DNA from: Halalkalibacter sp. APA_J-10(15)
GTDB lineage: Bacteria; Bacillota; Bacilli; Bacillales; Bacillaceae_D
Length of the DNA stretch: 64,000 bases
Assembly (NCBI RefSeq): GCF_023017105.1
Contig: NZ_JALKEV010000021.1
Location: 1-64,000, forward strand
Direction of reading: 5' to 3'
In this document: positions 55,703 to 63,041 of the stretch, in pieces
How the letters are laid out: each line of letters begins with the position of its first letter
Numbering within the stretch: the first letter of the stretch is position 1
Position numbers and translations under genes: made by a program
Notes under the pieces: generated by a model
What the model was told of the DNA's origin: nothing
What the model saw: the letters and a program-made list of their open reading frames with translations, nothing else
Database searches by the model: none

Positions 55703-55956
55703 GACTTGATAAATTTCTTAAAGTATCTCGAATTATTAAAAGAAGAACATTAGCGAAAGAGGTTTGTGAGCAAGGACGGATTACAATTAATGACCAAGTG
55801 GCAAAGGCCGGTTCGAATGTGAAGCCTGGAGATATACTTGTGATTCGTTTTGGACAAAAGCTCGTAACGGTTGAAGTTAATGATGTGAAAGATGTTGTTC
55901 GTAAGGAGCAAGCAGGTATGCTGTATACGATTGTAAAAGAGGAGCCTGTATCGTAA
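55699..55956 (+). CDS. rqcP: RqcP (YabO), S4-domain ribosome quality control factor
   Basis: The 86-residue protein is a small S4 RNA-binding protein: '[28 protein letters not shown]' (in two overlapping helices) and '[14 protein letters not shown]'. RqcP works with RqcH in C-terminal alanine tailing of stalled chains on the 50S subunit. Its ATG overlaps the mazG stop (ATGA), which fixes the start. Confidence 0.95.
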   Translation: [85 protein letters not shown]

Positions 55957-56043
55957 GGTTGAGGCCACTAAAAAAAGTAAAAGTTATATAGGAGTATGAA
56001 TTTGTTTATCTGAGAGAGCTTGTTCTAAATAAAATTCTTTGTT

Positions 56044-56051
56044 CATACATT
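56044..56051 (+). promoter_or_regulatory. Candidate sigma-E -10 element before yabP
   Basis: CATACATT matches the sigma-E -10 CATACAnT exactly. A good -35 is not visible at 13-14 nt. yabP is sigma-E-dependent in B. subtilis. Confidence 0.4.
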
Positions 56052-56083
56052 TCATTAAAGAAGTGAATGGAGGAGGAATGAGC

Positions 56084-56395
56084 ATGGATAATCAATATGA
56101 ATACGGTACTCCAATGGGGAGAAAAAGGGAAACAAACGATCACGATATTCGTTTAATTAGTAGGAAGCAGTTAGATATTACCGGAGTGAAACAGGTTGAG
56201 AGCTTCGATAATGAGGAATTTCTGCTTGAAACGGTTATGGGATTTCTATCTGTTCGTGGGCAAAATTTACACATGAAAAACCTAAATGTCGATCAAGGGA
56301 TTGTGTCTATTGAGGGAAAGGTATATGATCTCGTTTATTTAGATCAAAGTCAGCAAGAGAAATCTAAAGGATTATTTGGGAAGTTATTCAAGTGA
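56084..56395 (+). CDS. yabP: Spore protein YabP
   Basis: The 103-residue protein has the YabP/YqfC core 'ITGVKQVESFDNEEFLLETVMGFL' in two pieces and 'GQNLHMKNLNVDQGIVSIEGK'. It is needed for sporulation together with YabQ. The function is not biochemically defined. The ATG at 56084 sits seven bases after GGAGGAGG. The ATG at 56078 is possible. A sigma-E-like -10 lies upstream. The stop overlaps the yabQ start. Confidence 0.93.
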   Translation: MDNQYEYGTPMGRKRETNDHDIRLISRKQLDITGVKQVESFDNEEFLLETVMGFLSVRGQNLHMKNLNVDQGIVSIEGKVYDLVYLDQSQQEKSKGLFGKLFK

Positions 56396-56970
56396 ATGTC
56401 ACCATTCAATTTTATACAATCCTATCAATGATTGGTATGGGTCTTTATATTGGAGCAGCTATTGATACGTACCATCGCCTTCTAAAGAATAGGACGACAT
56501 ATTATTGGTTTTTTGCTTTAAATGATGTTTTATTTTGGTTCATTCAGGCATGTATCGTATTTTATGTTCTATTGTTTGTGAATAATGGTGAAGTGCGTTT
56601 TGTGATGTTTGTTGCGCTTCTTTGTGGTTACGCAGCGTATCAAGCTCTTTTTCAACGAGCGTATCAAAGTTGTTTAGAGTATTTGATTAATAAAATACTA
56701 GCCATATATCGAATGGTCGTTCGATTATTTGTTGTTCTTCTTATAAACCCTACTAAGTATCTATTGAAAGTAGCATATTCATTGTGTATGATGATAGTAT
56801 CGATAGTCTTGACGGTTTTCCACGGACTGTGGAAATGTATTTGGAAAATAGGCTATTTATTAAGTATTCCGCTATTTAAATGGACAGGTCTTCTATCTCT
56901 TTTCGAGAAATGGCAGCCTTTTTTGAAAAGAATAAAAGGATTTTTGTTGTTTAAGAAGAAAAATGATTAA
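56392..56970 (+). CDS. yabQ: Spore cortex biosynthesis protein YabQ
   Basis: The 192-residue membrane protein has at least four hydrophobic helices in its first half ('QFYTILSMIGMGLYIGAAIDTY', 'LFVNNGEVRFVMFVALLCGYAAYQALF' in part) and a basic C-terminus. YabQ localises to the forespore membrane and is required for cortex formation. The GTG start overlaps the yabP stop by four bases. Confidence 0.93.
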   Translation: MNVTIQFYTILSMIGMGLYIGAAIDTYHRLLKNRTTYYWFFALNDVLFWFIQACIVFYVLLFVNNGEVRFVMFVALLCGYAAYQALFQRAYQSCLEYLINKILAIYRMVVRLFVVLLINPTKYLLKVAYSLCMMIVSIVLTVFHGLWKCIWKIGYLLSIPLFKWTGLLSLFEKWQPFLKRIKGFLLFKKKND

Positions 56971-56989
56971 TAAAAGGGAGGGAATCATC

Positions 56990-57370
56990 ATGGTCACTAA
57001 CCGAATGTCAAGAGTAAGAGAATTAGACAATCAGTATATTCAGCAAAAAGAGCGTGAATTGGAACTATCCACAAAGAAACGCCGTGGTCTCATTCGACGC
57101 TTAACGGTTATCGGAATTGTAACGGTCGTATTACTAGGCTTTGGTGGTGTGACCATATCCTCTCAGCTTGCCGTAGTAGATGAAAAAAGGCAGGAGAAAG
57201 CAGAGCTAGAAGCTTTTCTAGTTGAGCTTAAGCAAGAAGAAGATCGGTTGCATGTAGATGTGGAAAATTATCAAGATGTGTATTACATAGCTGAAATTGC
57301 TAGACGTGATTACTATTTGACAATGCCAGGTGAAACGTTGTTTAAAATACCTAACATACCAATAGATTGA
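56990..57370 (+). CDS. divIC: Cell division protein DivIC
   Basis: The 126-residue bitopic protein has a short basic cytoplasmic tail, one membrane helix (about 37-58, 'LTVIGIVTVVLLGFGGVTI') and an extracellular leucine-zipper-like coiled coil ('KRQEKAELEAFLVELKQEEDRL'). It ends with 'IAEIARRDYYLTMPGETLF' typical of the FtsB/DivIC family. It forms the divisome complex with FtsL and DivIB. AAGGGAGGG lies before the ATG at 56990. Confidence 0.95.
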   Translation: MVTNRMSRVRELDNQYIQQKERELELSTKKRRGLIRRLTVIGIVTVVLLGFGGVTISSQLAVVDEKRQEKAELEAFLVELKQEEDRLHVDVENYQDVYYIAEIARRDYYLTMPGETLFKIPNIPID

Positions 57371-57396
57371 CACATTTTTTTCGATTCGAGTATAAT
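57367..57396 (+). promoter_or_regulatory. Sigma-A promoter of yabR
   Basis: TTGACA, 18 nt, TATAAT. Both hexamers are perfect, and the -35 overlaps the divIC stop codon. Confidence 0.8.
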
Positions 57397-57445
57397 GTAA
57401 ACAAACGAATATTTTTAAGATTTCTTAAGGAGGATCTATTTTTTC

Positions 57446-57940
57446 ATGTCAATCGAAGCAGGCAGCAAGTTACAAGGCAAGGTTACGGGGATTACACATT
57501 TTGGAGCTTTTGTAGAGCTTCCAGGTGGTTCAACGGGTCTTGTTCATATTAGCGAAGTCGCTGATAATTATGTTAAGGACATTAATGAGTTTTTAAAGGT
57601 TGGAGATGAAGTAACAGTTAAAGTTGTGAACGTTGAGAAGGATGGGAAGATTGGTTTATCAATTCGTAAAGCGCAGGATCGTCCAGAACGATCAGAGCGA
57701 CCAGAACGTCCTGAGCGTCCAGCCAACTCAGAACGTCCGAATCGTCCTTATCAGCAAAGGTCGAATCGCCCACAAGGTGGTGGCCGTGGCGGAGGTCAAC
57801 GACAAAACCAATCACGACCGTCTACATTGTCTTTCGAAGATAAAATGAGCCGTTTCTTGAAGGATAGTGAAGAGCGCATTTCTACCTTAAAACGTCAAAC
57901 GGAATCTAAGCGTGGAGGTCGAGGCGCACGAAGAGGATAA
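57446..57940 (+). CDS. yabR: S1-domain RNA-binding protein YabR
   Basis: The 164-residue protein has one S1 domain (about 1-72, 'GSKLQGKVTGITHFGAFVELPGG' in the first strands). A low-complexity Arg/Pro/Glu-rich stretch (about 75-100, repeated 'RPER') follows, then an Arg/Gly/Gln/Asn-rich region with RGG-like boxes and a short conserved 'LSFEDKMSRFLKDSEERISTL' end. It is longer than the roughly 128-residue B. subtilis YabR because of the low-complexity insert. It probably binds RNA or ribosomes. AAGGAGGAT lies 12 nt before the ATG. Confidence 0.93.
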   Translation: MSIEAGSKLQGKVTGITHFGAFVELPGGSTGLVHISEVADNYVKDINEFLKVGDEVTVKVVNVEKDGKIGLSIRKAQDRPERSERPERPERPANSERPNRPYQQRSNRPQGGGRGGGQRQNQSRPSTLSFEDKMSRFLKDSEERISTLKRQTESKRGGRGARRG

Positions 57941-57966
57941 CTTGCTGCTATAGCTCATGATAATTA

Positions 57967-58003
57967 AACACCGAGGCATTTGCCCCTCGGTGTTTTTTGT
58001 TTT
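57967..58003 (+). terminator. Terminator after yabR
   Basis: AACACCGAGG, loop, CCTCGGTGTT, then a long T-run. Confidence 0.92.
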
Positions 58004-58093
58004 TCTTAGAAAGTCATTTGTCACAATTCATGTTGACTTAGAGAAATGGATATAGTATATTATTACTTGTCGTGATTAAGCTATATGAAATAT

Positions 58094-58167
58094 GGCGGTG
58101 TAGCTCAGCTGGCTAGAGCGTACGGTTCATACCCGTGAGGTCGGGGGTTCGATCCCCTCCGCCGCTA
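58094..58167 (+). tRNA. trnM: tRNA-Met (elongator, anticodon CAT)
   Basis: A full cloverleaf can be drawn. The acceptor GGCGGTG pairs with CGCCGCT (two wobbles), the D-arm is GCTC...GAGC, the anticodon loop has CAT at 58128-58130, and the T-loop TTCGATC has GGGGG/CCCTC. It matches the elongator tRNA-Met that lies before spoIIE in B. subtilis. The three bases after A73 are CTA, not CCA, so the 3' end must be added enzymatically. Confidence 0.95.
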
Positions 58168-58214
58168 CTAAAGGAAAAGCTATCTCATGCTATAAGGTAG
58201 CTTAAAACGTAGAC

Positions 58215-58252
58215 AAAACGTCTTTGAGAAATGATTCTCAAAGGCGTTTTTA
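58215..58252 (+). terminator. Terminator after tRNA-Met
   Basis: AAAACGTCTTTGAGAA pairs with TTCTCAAAGGCGTTTT around atga, followed by Ts. An open frame that begins inside this hairpin (58231-58503) is not considered a gene. Confidence 0.9.
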
Positions 58253-58469
58253 CGTTATCTCAGGAGAGTTTATTTGCTCTGTTTTGTATTTGTTCGGTTT
58301 CTCTTTTGTTAAAATACTTTGACTCAGCCTTATGCGACGCATGTAAAGAAATATACCTCTTATTTTTAATCTCACCTGTTTTTCTTTCCCCATCATGTTC
58401 AATTATCTCCTATATTAAGAGGATTTCTTTGCTGATGAAAGCAGTAGTTTTGGTATGTGTACCTATTTT

Positions 58470-58545
58470 AGCCGAAAAGAGTCGAACACTTTTTATGTAT
58501 TGAGTCTCCATTTTGACAAAAACTGTGCGTCACAATCGCTATAAT
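58470..58545 (+). promoter_or_regulatory. spoIIE promoter: sigma-A with 21-nt spacer and two Spo0A boxes
   Basis: TTGACA (58513-58518) and TATAAT (58540-58545) are both perfect but 21 nt apart, the unusual spacing known for the B. subtilis spoIIE promoter. Two 0A-box-like sequences, AGCCGAA (58470-58476) and AGTCGAA (58480-58486), lie one helical turn apart upstream. Activation by phosphorylated Spo0A explains how the over-long spacer can work. Confidence 0.8.
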
Positions 58546-58581
58546 AAAACCACGATTTTAAAAGAGGTGGTGGAAGTAAGA

Positions 58582-61053
58582 ATGAGAAAAGAAGTGGTGA
58601 TGGAACAAGCCTGGATTCATGGCGGAAATGCTTTTAAACAATTAAAAGTGTGGATGCGGTCTTTATTTTTTCAGTATGGATTGCTTATTGCGGTAGTAGG
58701 TTTTTTGCTTGGGAGAGCGATGATCTTAGCAGAATTGGCCCCGTTTGCACTTCCTTACTTGGCAGCTATTTACTTTTTAAAGAAGGAACGTGTAGCAATA
58801 GCGGCTATTTCTCTCGTATTAGGGGCATTATCAAGTTATCATGGACAAGCTCTCTTTATTGCTATTGCTATATTCTCCTATGTGATTATTTATAAGCTCA
58901 CCACTCGCTTTGCGACTGACTCGGCTAGGTCTTTACCTTATATGGTATTTGGTGCAAGTATATTAACGAGAGTAGGAATGGTCTTTTTAGTCGAAGGGAC
59001 TGTCAGTCAATATGTATGGATGATGTCCACAGTCGAGGCGGGTTTAAGTTTTATTTTGACGATGATCTTTATGCAAAGTGTGCCGTTAATTACACAGAGG
59101 CGATTTCAGCAACCATTAAGAAATGAAGAGATTGTATGCTTAATTATACTATTAGCATCTATTATGACAGGGACGGTGGGCTGGGCTTTTTATGATGTGA
59201 CAGTTGAGCATGTGCTGGCGAGGTACCTTGTGTTAGTTTTTGCCTTTGTTGGCGGAGCGGCAATTGGTTCGACTGTTGGAGTTGTAACTGGGTTGATTTT
59301 AAGCTTAGCGAGTGTAGCTAGCTTGTATCAGATGAGTTTACTTGCTTTTGCAGGTTTGTTAGGTGGTCTGTTAAAAGAAGGGAAGCGTGTAGGTGTCGGA
59401 CTCGGTTTACTTGTAGGAACATTATTAATTGGCCTTTATGGTGACGGTGGATCGGCGTTGTCTGTAACACTACTAGAATCGTTGTTTGCCATATTGATTT
59501 TCTTTTTAACACCTAAAGGATTTATTTACTACCTTGCGCGATATATTCCCGGAACTGCAGAATATTCAAAGGAGCAGCAGCAGTATTTAAGGAAAATAAG
59601 AGATATTACAGCAGGGCGTGTTGAGCAGTTTTCAACGTTATTCCAAACATTATCGAATAGCTTTCAAGCGTCTGAGCGCGTTTCAACTGAAGAGGATGAA
59701 GAAAGAGAAATGGATTACTTATTAAGTAATGTAACAGAGAAAACGTGCCAAACATGCTTCAAAAAAGAGAGGTGTTGGGTTAAGGATTTTTCAAAAACAT
59801 ATGATTCTATGCAACGAATGATGGTTGAGATGGAGCATCAAGGAGAGATAAAAGATCAAGTGTTAATGGCTGAATGGAAGAGACATTGTATTAAGCCAGA
59901 CAAGGTGATTCATGCGATTGACCAAGAACAACAGCAATTTCAAGCAAATCAAAAGTTGAAGAAGCAAGTGATGGAAAGTAGAAAGCTCGTTGCCGATCAA
60001 TTGTTAGGCGTATCACGAGTGATGGGCGATTTCGCTAAAGAAATTCAGCGGGAAAAGGAAGCGTACTCTTATCAAGAGGAGCAAATGGTTGATGCGTTAC
60101 GAACAGTCGGTATGGAGGTAGGTCATATTGATATATTTAGTTTGGAAAAAGGCCATACAGAAATTGAAATGAGTGTTGCTTATCAAGGAGAGGGACATTG
60201 TGAGAAAATTATTGCTCCAATGATTTCTGATTTGTTAAAGGAAACGATTATTGTGAAGAAAGAGGAGAGTGGTTTCTATCCTAATGGCTACAGTCATGTT
60301 TCATTTGCATCGGCTAAACAGTTTGTCGTCAATACAGGTGTTTCTCATGTTGCTAAAGGTGGTGCGTGGGTGTCGGGTGATAGTTATTCGACCATTGAGC
60401 TCGATACCGGAAAATATGCCATTGCGATCAGTGATGGGATGGGGAATGGTGAACGTGCACATTTGGAAAGTAATGAAACACTACAATTATTACAGAAAGT
60501 ATTACAATCAGGAATAGAGGAAACGGTAGCCATTAAATCGGTTAATTCGGTTTTGTCGCTACGATCAACAGATGAAGTCTTTTCCACATTAGATTTGGCA
60601 ATGATTGATTTGCAGAATGCAGAAACGAGGTTTTTGAAAATTGGTTCGATTCCAAGCTTTATTAAACGAGGGGATCAAATTATAAAAATAGAGGCAAGTA
60701 ATTTACCAATGGGTGTGTTCCAGGAGTTTGATGTTGATGTTGTCAATGAGCAGCTTAAGCCAGGAGATCTCCTTATTATGATGAGTGATGGTATTTATGA
60801 TGCTCCAAAGCAAATTGAAAATAAGGACATGTGGATGAAGCGTATGATTACGGAAATGAATACAGATAAACCTCAAGATATTGCTGATTTAATATTGGAG
60901 CGTATTATTAGACAAGGACAAGGAGATATTGAGGATGATATGACGGTCATTGTGGCAAAGGTAGAGCAAAATACTCCGAAATGGTCCGCGATTCCACTGT
61001 ATAAATCACCGCATCTATTTAGAAAACAAACACAGAAGGCCGCATTCTCTTAA
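58582..61053 (+). CDS. spoIIE: Stage II sporulation protein E (PP2C phosphatase)
   Basis: The 823-residue protein has about ten N-terminal membrane helices (residues 25-310), a central cysteine-containing region ('CQTCFKKERCW') and a C-terminal PP2C phosphatase. The phosphatase has metal-binding Asp618 in 'SDGMGNGERA' and Asp736 in 'MMSDGIYDAP', plus 'DDMTVIVAKV'. SpoIIE dephosphorylates SpoIIAA to activate sigma-F in the forespore and helps polar septation through FtsZ. The ATG at 58582 follows GAGGTGG. The longer frame would start inside the promoter. Confidence 0.97.
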   Translation: MRKEVVMEQAWIHGGNAFKQLKVWMRSLFFQYGLLIAVVGFLLGRAMILAELAPFALPYLAAIYFLKKERVAIAAISLVLGALSSYHGQALFIAIAIFSYVIIYKLTTRFATDSARSLPYMVFGASILTRVGMVFLVEGTVSQYVWMMSTVEAGLSFILTMIFMQSVPLITQRRFQQPLRNEEIVCLIILLASIMTGTVGWAFYDVTVEHVLARYLVLVFAFVGGAAIGSTVGVVTGLILSLASVASLYQMSLLAFAGLLGGLLKEGKRVGVGLGLLVGTLLIGLYGDGGSALSVTLLESLFAILIFFLTPKGFIYYLARYIPGTAEYSKEQQQYLRKIRDITAGRVEQFSTLFQTLSNSFQASERVSTEEDEEREMDYLLSNVTEKTCQTCFKKERCWVKDFSKTYDSMQRMMVEMEHQGEIKDQVLMAEWKRHCIKPDKVIHAIDQEQQQFQANQKLKKQVMESRKLVADQLLGVSRVMGDFAKEIQREKEAYSYQEEQMVDALRTVGMEVGHIDIFSLEKGHTEIEMSVAYQGEGHCEKIIAPMISDLLKETIIVKKEESGFYPNGYSHVSFASAKQFVVNTGVSHVAKGGAWVSGDSYSTIELDTGKYAIAISDGMGNGERAHLESNETLQLLQKVLQSGIEETVAIKSVNSVLSLRSTDEVFSTLDLAMIDLQNAETRFLKIGSIPSFIKRGDQIIKIEASNLPMGVFQEFDVDVVNEQLKPGDLLIMMSDGIYDAPKQIENKDMWMKRMITEMNTDKPQDIADLILERIIRQGQGDIEDDMTVIVAKVEQNTPKWSAIPLYKSPHLFRKQTQKAAFS

Positions 61054-61067
61054 AAAATGAATTAGAG

Positions 61068-61212
61068 AGGTGTAAGTGGCTTCGCGGGAGGCGTCGGCTT
61101 CGCTCGGTACATGCTTTTCTGAAAGAAGCTCACATTTAGAAAAGCTCAAACCCTTGTAACGGCTTAGCACGACGTAATTAAGAAAGACTGCTACTCAGTT
61201 TTTCTTAGGACA
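61068..61212 (+). repeat. Dispersed intergenic repeat, copy B (R1 family)
   Basis: The stretch contains AAGTGGCTTCGCGGGAGGCG, TCGGCTTCGCTCGG, CTCAAACCCTTGTAACGGCTT, AGCACGACG and AATTAAGAAAG, ending in TTTTTCTTA, in the same order as 7437-7558. It lies between spoIIE and yabS. Confidence 0.7.
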
Positions 61213-61285
61213 TTATCTGTTTTAACGTATAAAACCTTTTAAGCTAGTGAATGCTGTTACCATTCAATGCTTGGAGGGGATTTAA

Positions 61286-62029
61286 GTGAATAAGGGAACG
61301 TTAAGGCAAGTTCTATTGTTGACAGATGGACATTCAAATCATGGTGAAGATCCAATTGCGATAGCAGCGCTAGCTAAAGAGCAAGGTATTACAGTAAATG
61401 TCGTTGGAATTGTTGATGATAATCATTTAAGTGAAAAAGGAATAGAGGAAATTGAAGCGATAGCGATGGCTGGTAATGGAGTCAGTCAAATTGTTTATGC
61501 TAAACAATTACCTCAAACGGTTCAAATGGTTACGCGAAAAGCGATGACGCAAACGATTCATGGAGTGGTTAATAAGGAGCTTTCACAAATATTGGGAGAT
61601 AGTACGGAAATGGAAGATTTGCCGCCGAATAAACGTGGGGAGGTAATGGAAGTAGTTGATGAGCTTGGTGAAACAATGAGTCTTGAAGTTCTTCTACTAG
61701 TTGATACGAGTGCTAGTATGAAAAACAAACTTCCAATGGTACAAGAAGCGTTGACAGATCTATCAATTAGTTTAACGTCAAGAATAGGAGCTAATCGCTT
61801 CTCTTTATACTCTTTTCCTGGGAAGCGAAAAAATATCGATAAACTATTAGACTGGTCACCGAAACTTCAATCATTAACAAGCCTTTTTCAAAAGCTGTCT
61901 TCAGGAGGGATTACTCCTACAGGGCCGGCATTAAAGGAAGCACTGCATAAATTCTCAAAGGCAGAATCAAGAAGGGGTTTGATCGCTGGTGAAGATGAAG
62001 AGCAGCTATTCAAAGAATCAGGGATGTAG
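61286..62029 (+). CDS. yabS: VWA-domain protein YabS
   Basis: The 247-residue protein begins with 'RQVLLLTDGHSNHGEDP' and has a second von Willebrand A segment with the metal-site motif D-T-S-A-S (140-144) and 'GGITPTGPALKEAL'. It matches YabS, which is always paired with the kinase YabT. The function is unknown. It starts with GTG, with GGAGGGGA upstream. Its 3' end overlaps yabT by 35 nt. Confidence 0.92.
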   Translation: MNKGTLRQVLLLTDGHSNHGEDPIAIAALAKEQGITVNVVGIVDDNHLSEKGIEEIEAIAMAGNGVSQIVYAKQLPQTVQMVTRKAMTQTIHGVVNKELSQILGDSTEMEDLPPNKRGEVMEVVDELGETMSLEVLLLVDTSASMKNKLPMVQEALTDLSISLTSRIGANRFSLYSFPGKRKNIDKLLDWSPKLQSLTSLFQKLSSGGITPTGPALKEALHKFSKAESRRGLIAGEDEEQLFKESGM

Positions 62030-63002
62030 ACTTGCTTCAGGGGAAAAATTTCTCGGGAAATGGCACAAAAATCCGTATCGAGTGATTCGGAAGCTGGGTG
62101 AAGGTGCAAATGGGACGGTTTATTTAGCCGATTCAAAGCAAGGACAAGTGGCACTAAAGGTTGGGTTGGACCAAATGTCGATAACATCAGAAGTGAATGT
62201 ATTAAAACATTTTTCGAAGGTTCAAAGCCAAATGCTTGGACCTTCTTTGTTTGATGTTGATGATCTTACTTATGAAAATAAAACATTTCCGTTTTATGTG
62301 ATGGAATATTTAAAGGGACCTTGTTTGCTAGATTTTATGAATTCTAGAGGAGTTGAATGGCTCGGTCTTTTAATGGTGCAGTTGTTAGGTGATTTAGAAA
62401 GGCTGCATCGGTCAGGCTGGGTGTTTGGTGATTTGAAGCCGGAAAATATGATTGTAGTTGGTCCCCCGGCTAGAATTCGTTTGTTGGACGTTGGTGGAAC
62501 AACGTTAATAGGTCGTTCAATCAAAGAATTCACGGAATTTTACGATCGTGGTTACTGGGGCTTAGGAACGAGAAAGGCAGAATCTAGCTATGATTTGTTT
62601 GCAGTTGCTATGATTATGATTAATTGTGTTTACCCGAAACGCTTCGAAAAGCAAGGTGAAAAGCCACTCGTGTTTTTAAAACGTCAAATTGAACGGAAAT
62701 CGATTTTATCTCCTTTTAAGCACGTTTTGTTAAAAGCGTTACAAGGGAAATATGATAGCGCACAGCTAATGAAAAACGATATGTTAAAGGCATTGTCGAA
62801 AGGACTAGAAGTTAAGGCGCCACCCAAGTCTTCAACTTCATCACAGCAAGTGAAGAGATCTAGAAAGAAGAGCTCGACTTATGCTAAGGAAAGCAAAAAT
62901 CGTCGTCCAGAAAAAAAGCAGGGGTATTTTGTGGAAATCTTTTTGCTTTCCTCTTTTTTTCTATTACTATATATCCTATACTTATTTGGACAAATGATGT
63001 AA
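61995..63002 (+). CDS. yabT: Membrane-anchored Hanks-type Ser/Thr kinase YabT
   Basis: The 335-residue protein has a kinase domain (about 25-270) with the P-loop 'LGEGANG' (34-40), Lys55 in 'VALKV', catalytic Asp146 in 'GDLKPEN' and the Mg-binding 'DVGG' (Asp165) in place of DFG. A basic linker and a C-terminal membrane helix (about 312-332) follow. B. subtilis YabT is DNA-activated, phosphorylates RecA and acts in spore development. The basic linker may bind DNA. The ATG at 61995 lies inside yabS with a weak GGTGA site. It lacks the extracellular PASTA repeats of PrkC. Confidence 0.94.
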   Translation: MKSSYSKNQGCRLASGEKFLGKWHKNPYRVIRKLGEGANGTVYLADSKQGQVALKVGLDQMSITSEVNVLKHFSKVQSQMLGPSLFDVDDLTYENKTFPFYVMEYLKGPCLLDFMNSRGVEWLGLLMVQLLGDLERLHRSGWVFGDLKPENMIVVGPPARIRLLDVGGTTLIGRSIKEFTEFYDRGYWGLGTRKAESSYDLFAVAMIMINCVYPKRFEKQGEKPLVFLKRQIERKSILSPFKHVLLKALQGKYDSAQLMKNDMLKALSKGLEVKAPPKSSTSSQQVKRSRKKSSTYAKESKNRRPEKKQGYFVEIFLLSSFFLLLYILYLFGQMM

Positions 63003-63041
63003 TGAATTTTACACGGCGTATTGGAGGAGGTGAAGCTGGGG

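Noticed and set aside
57367-57552. 61-codon frame upstream of yabR
   Set aside because: It begins inside the perfect sigma-A promoter of yabR and overlaps the S1-domain gene in another frame.
58231-58503. Hydrophobic 90-codon open frame between tRNA-Met and spoIIE
   Set aside because: It starts inside the tRNA terminator hairpin, has no ribosome-binding site and runs through the Spo0A boxes of the spoIIE promoter.
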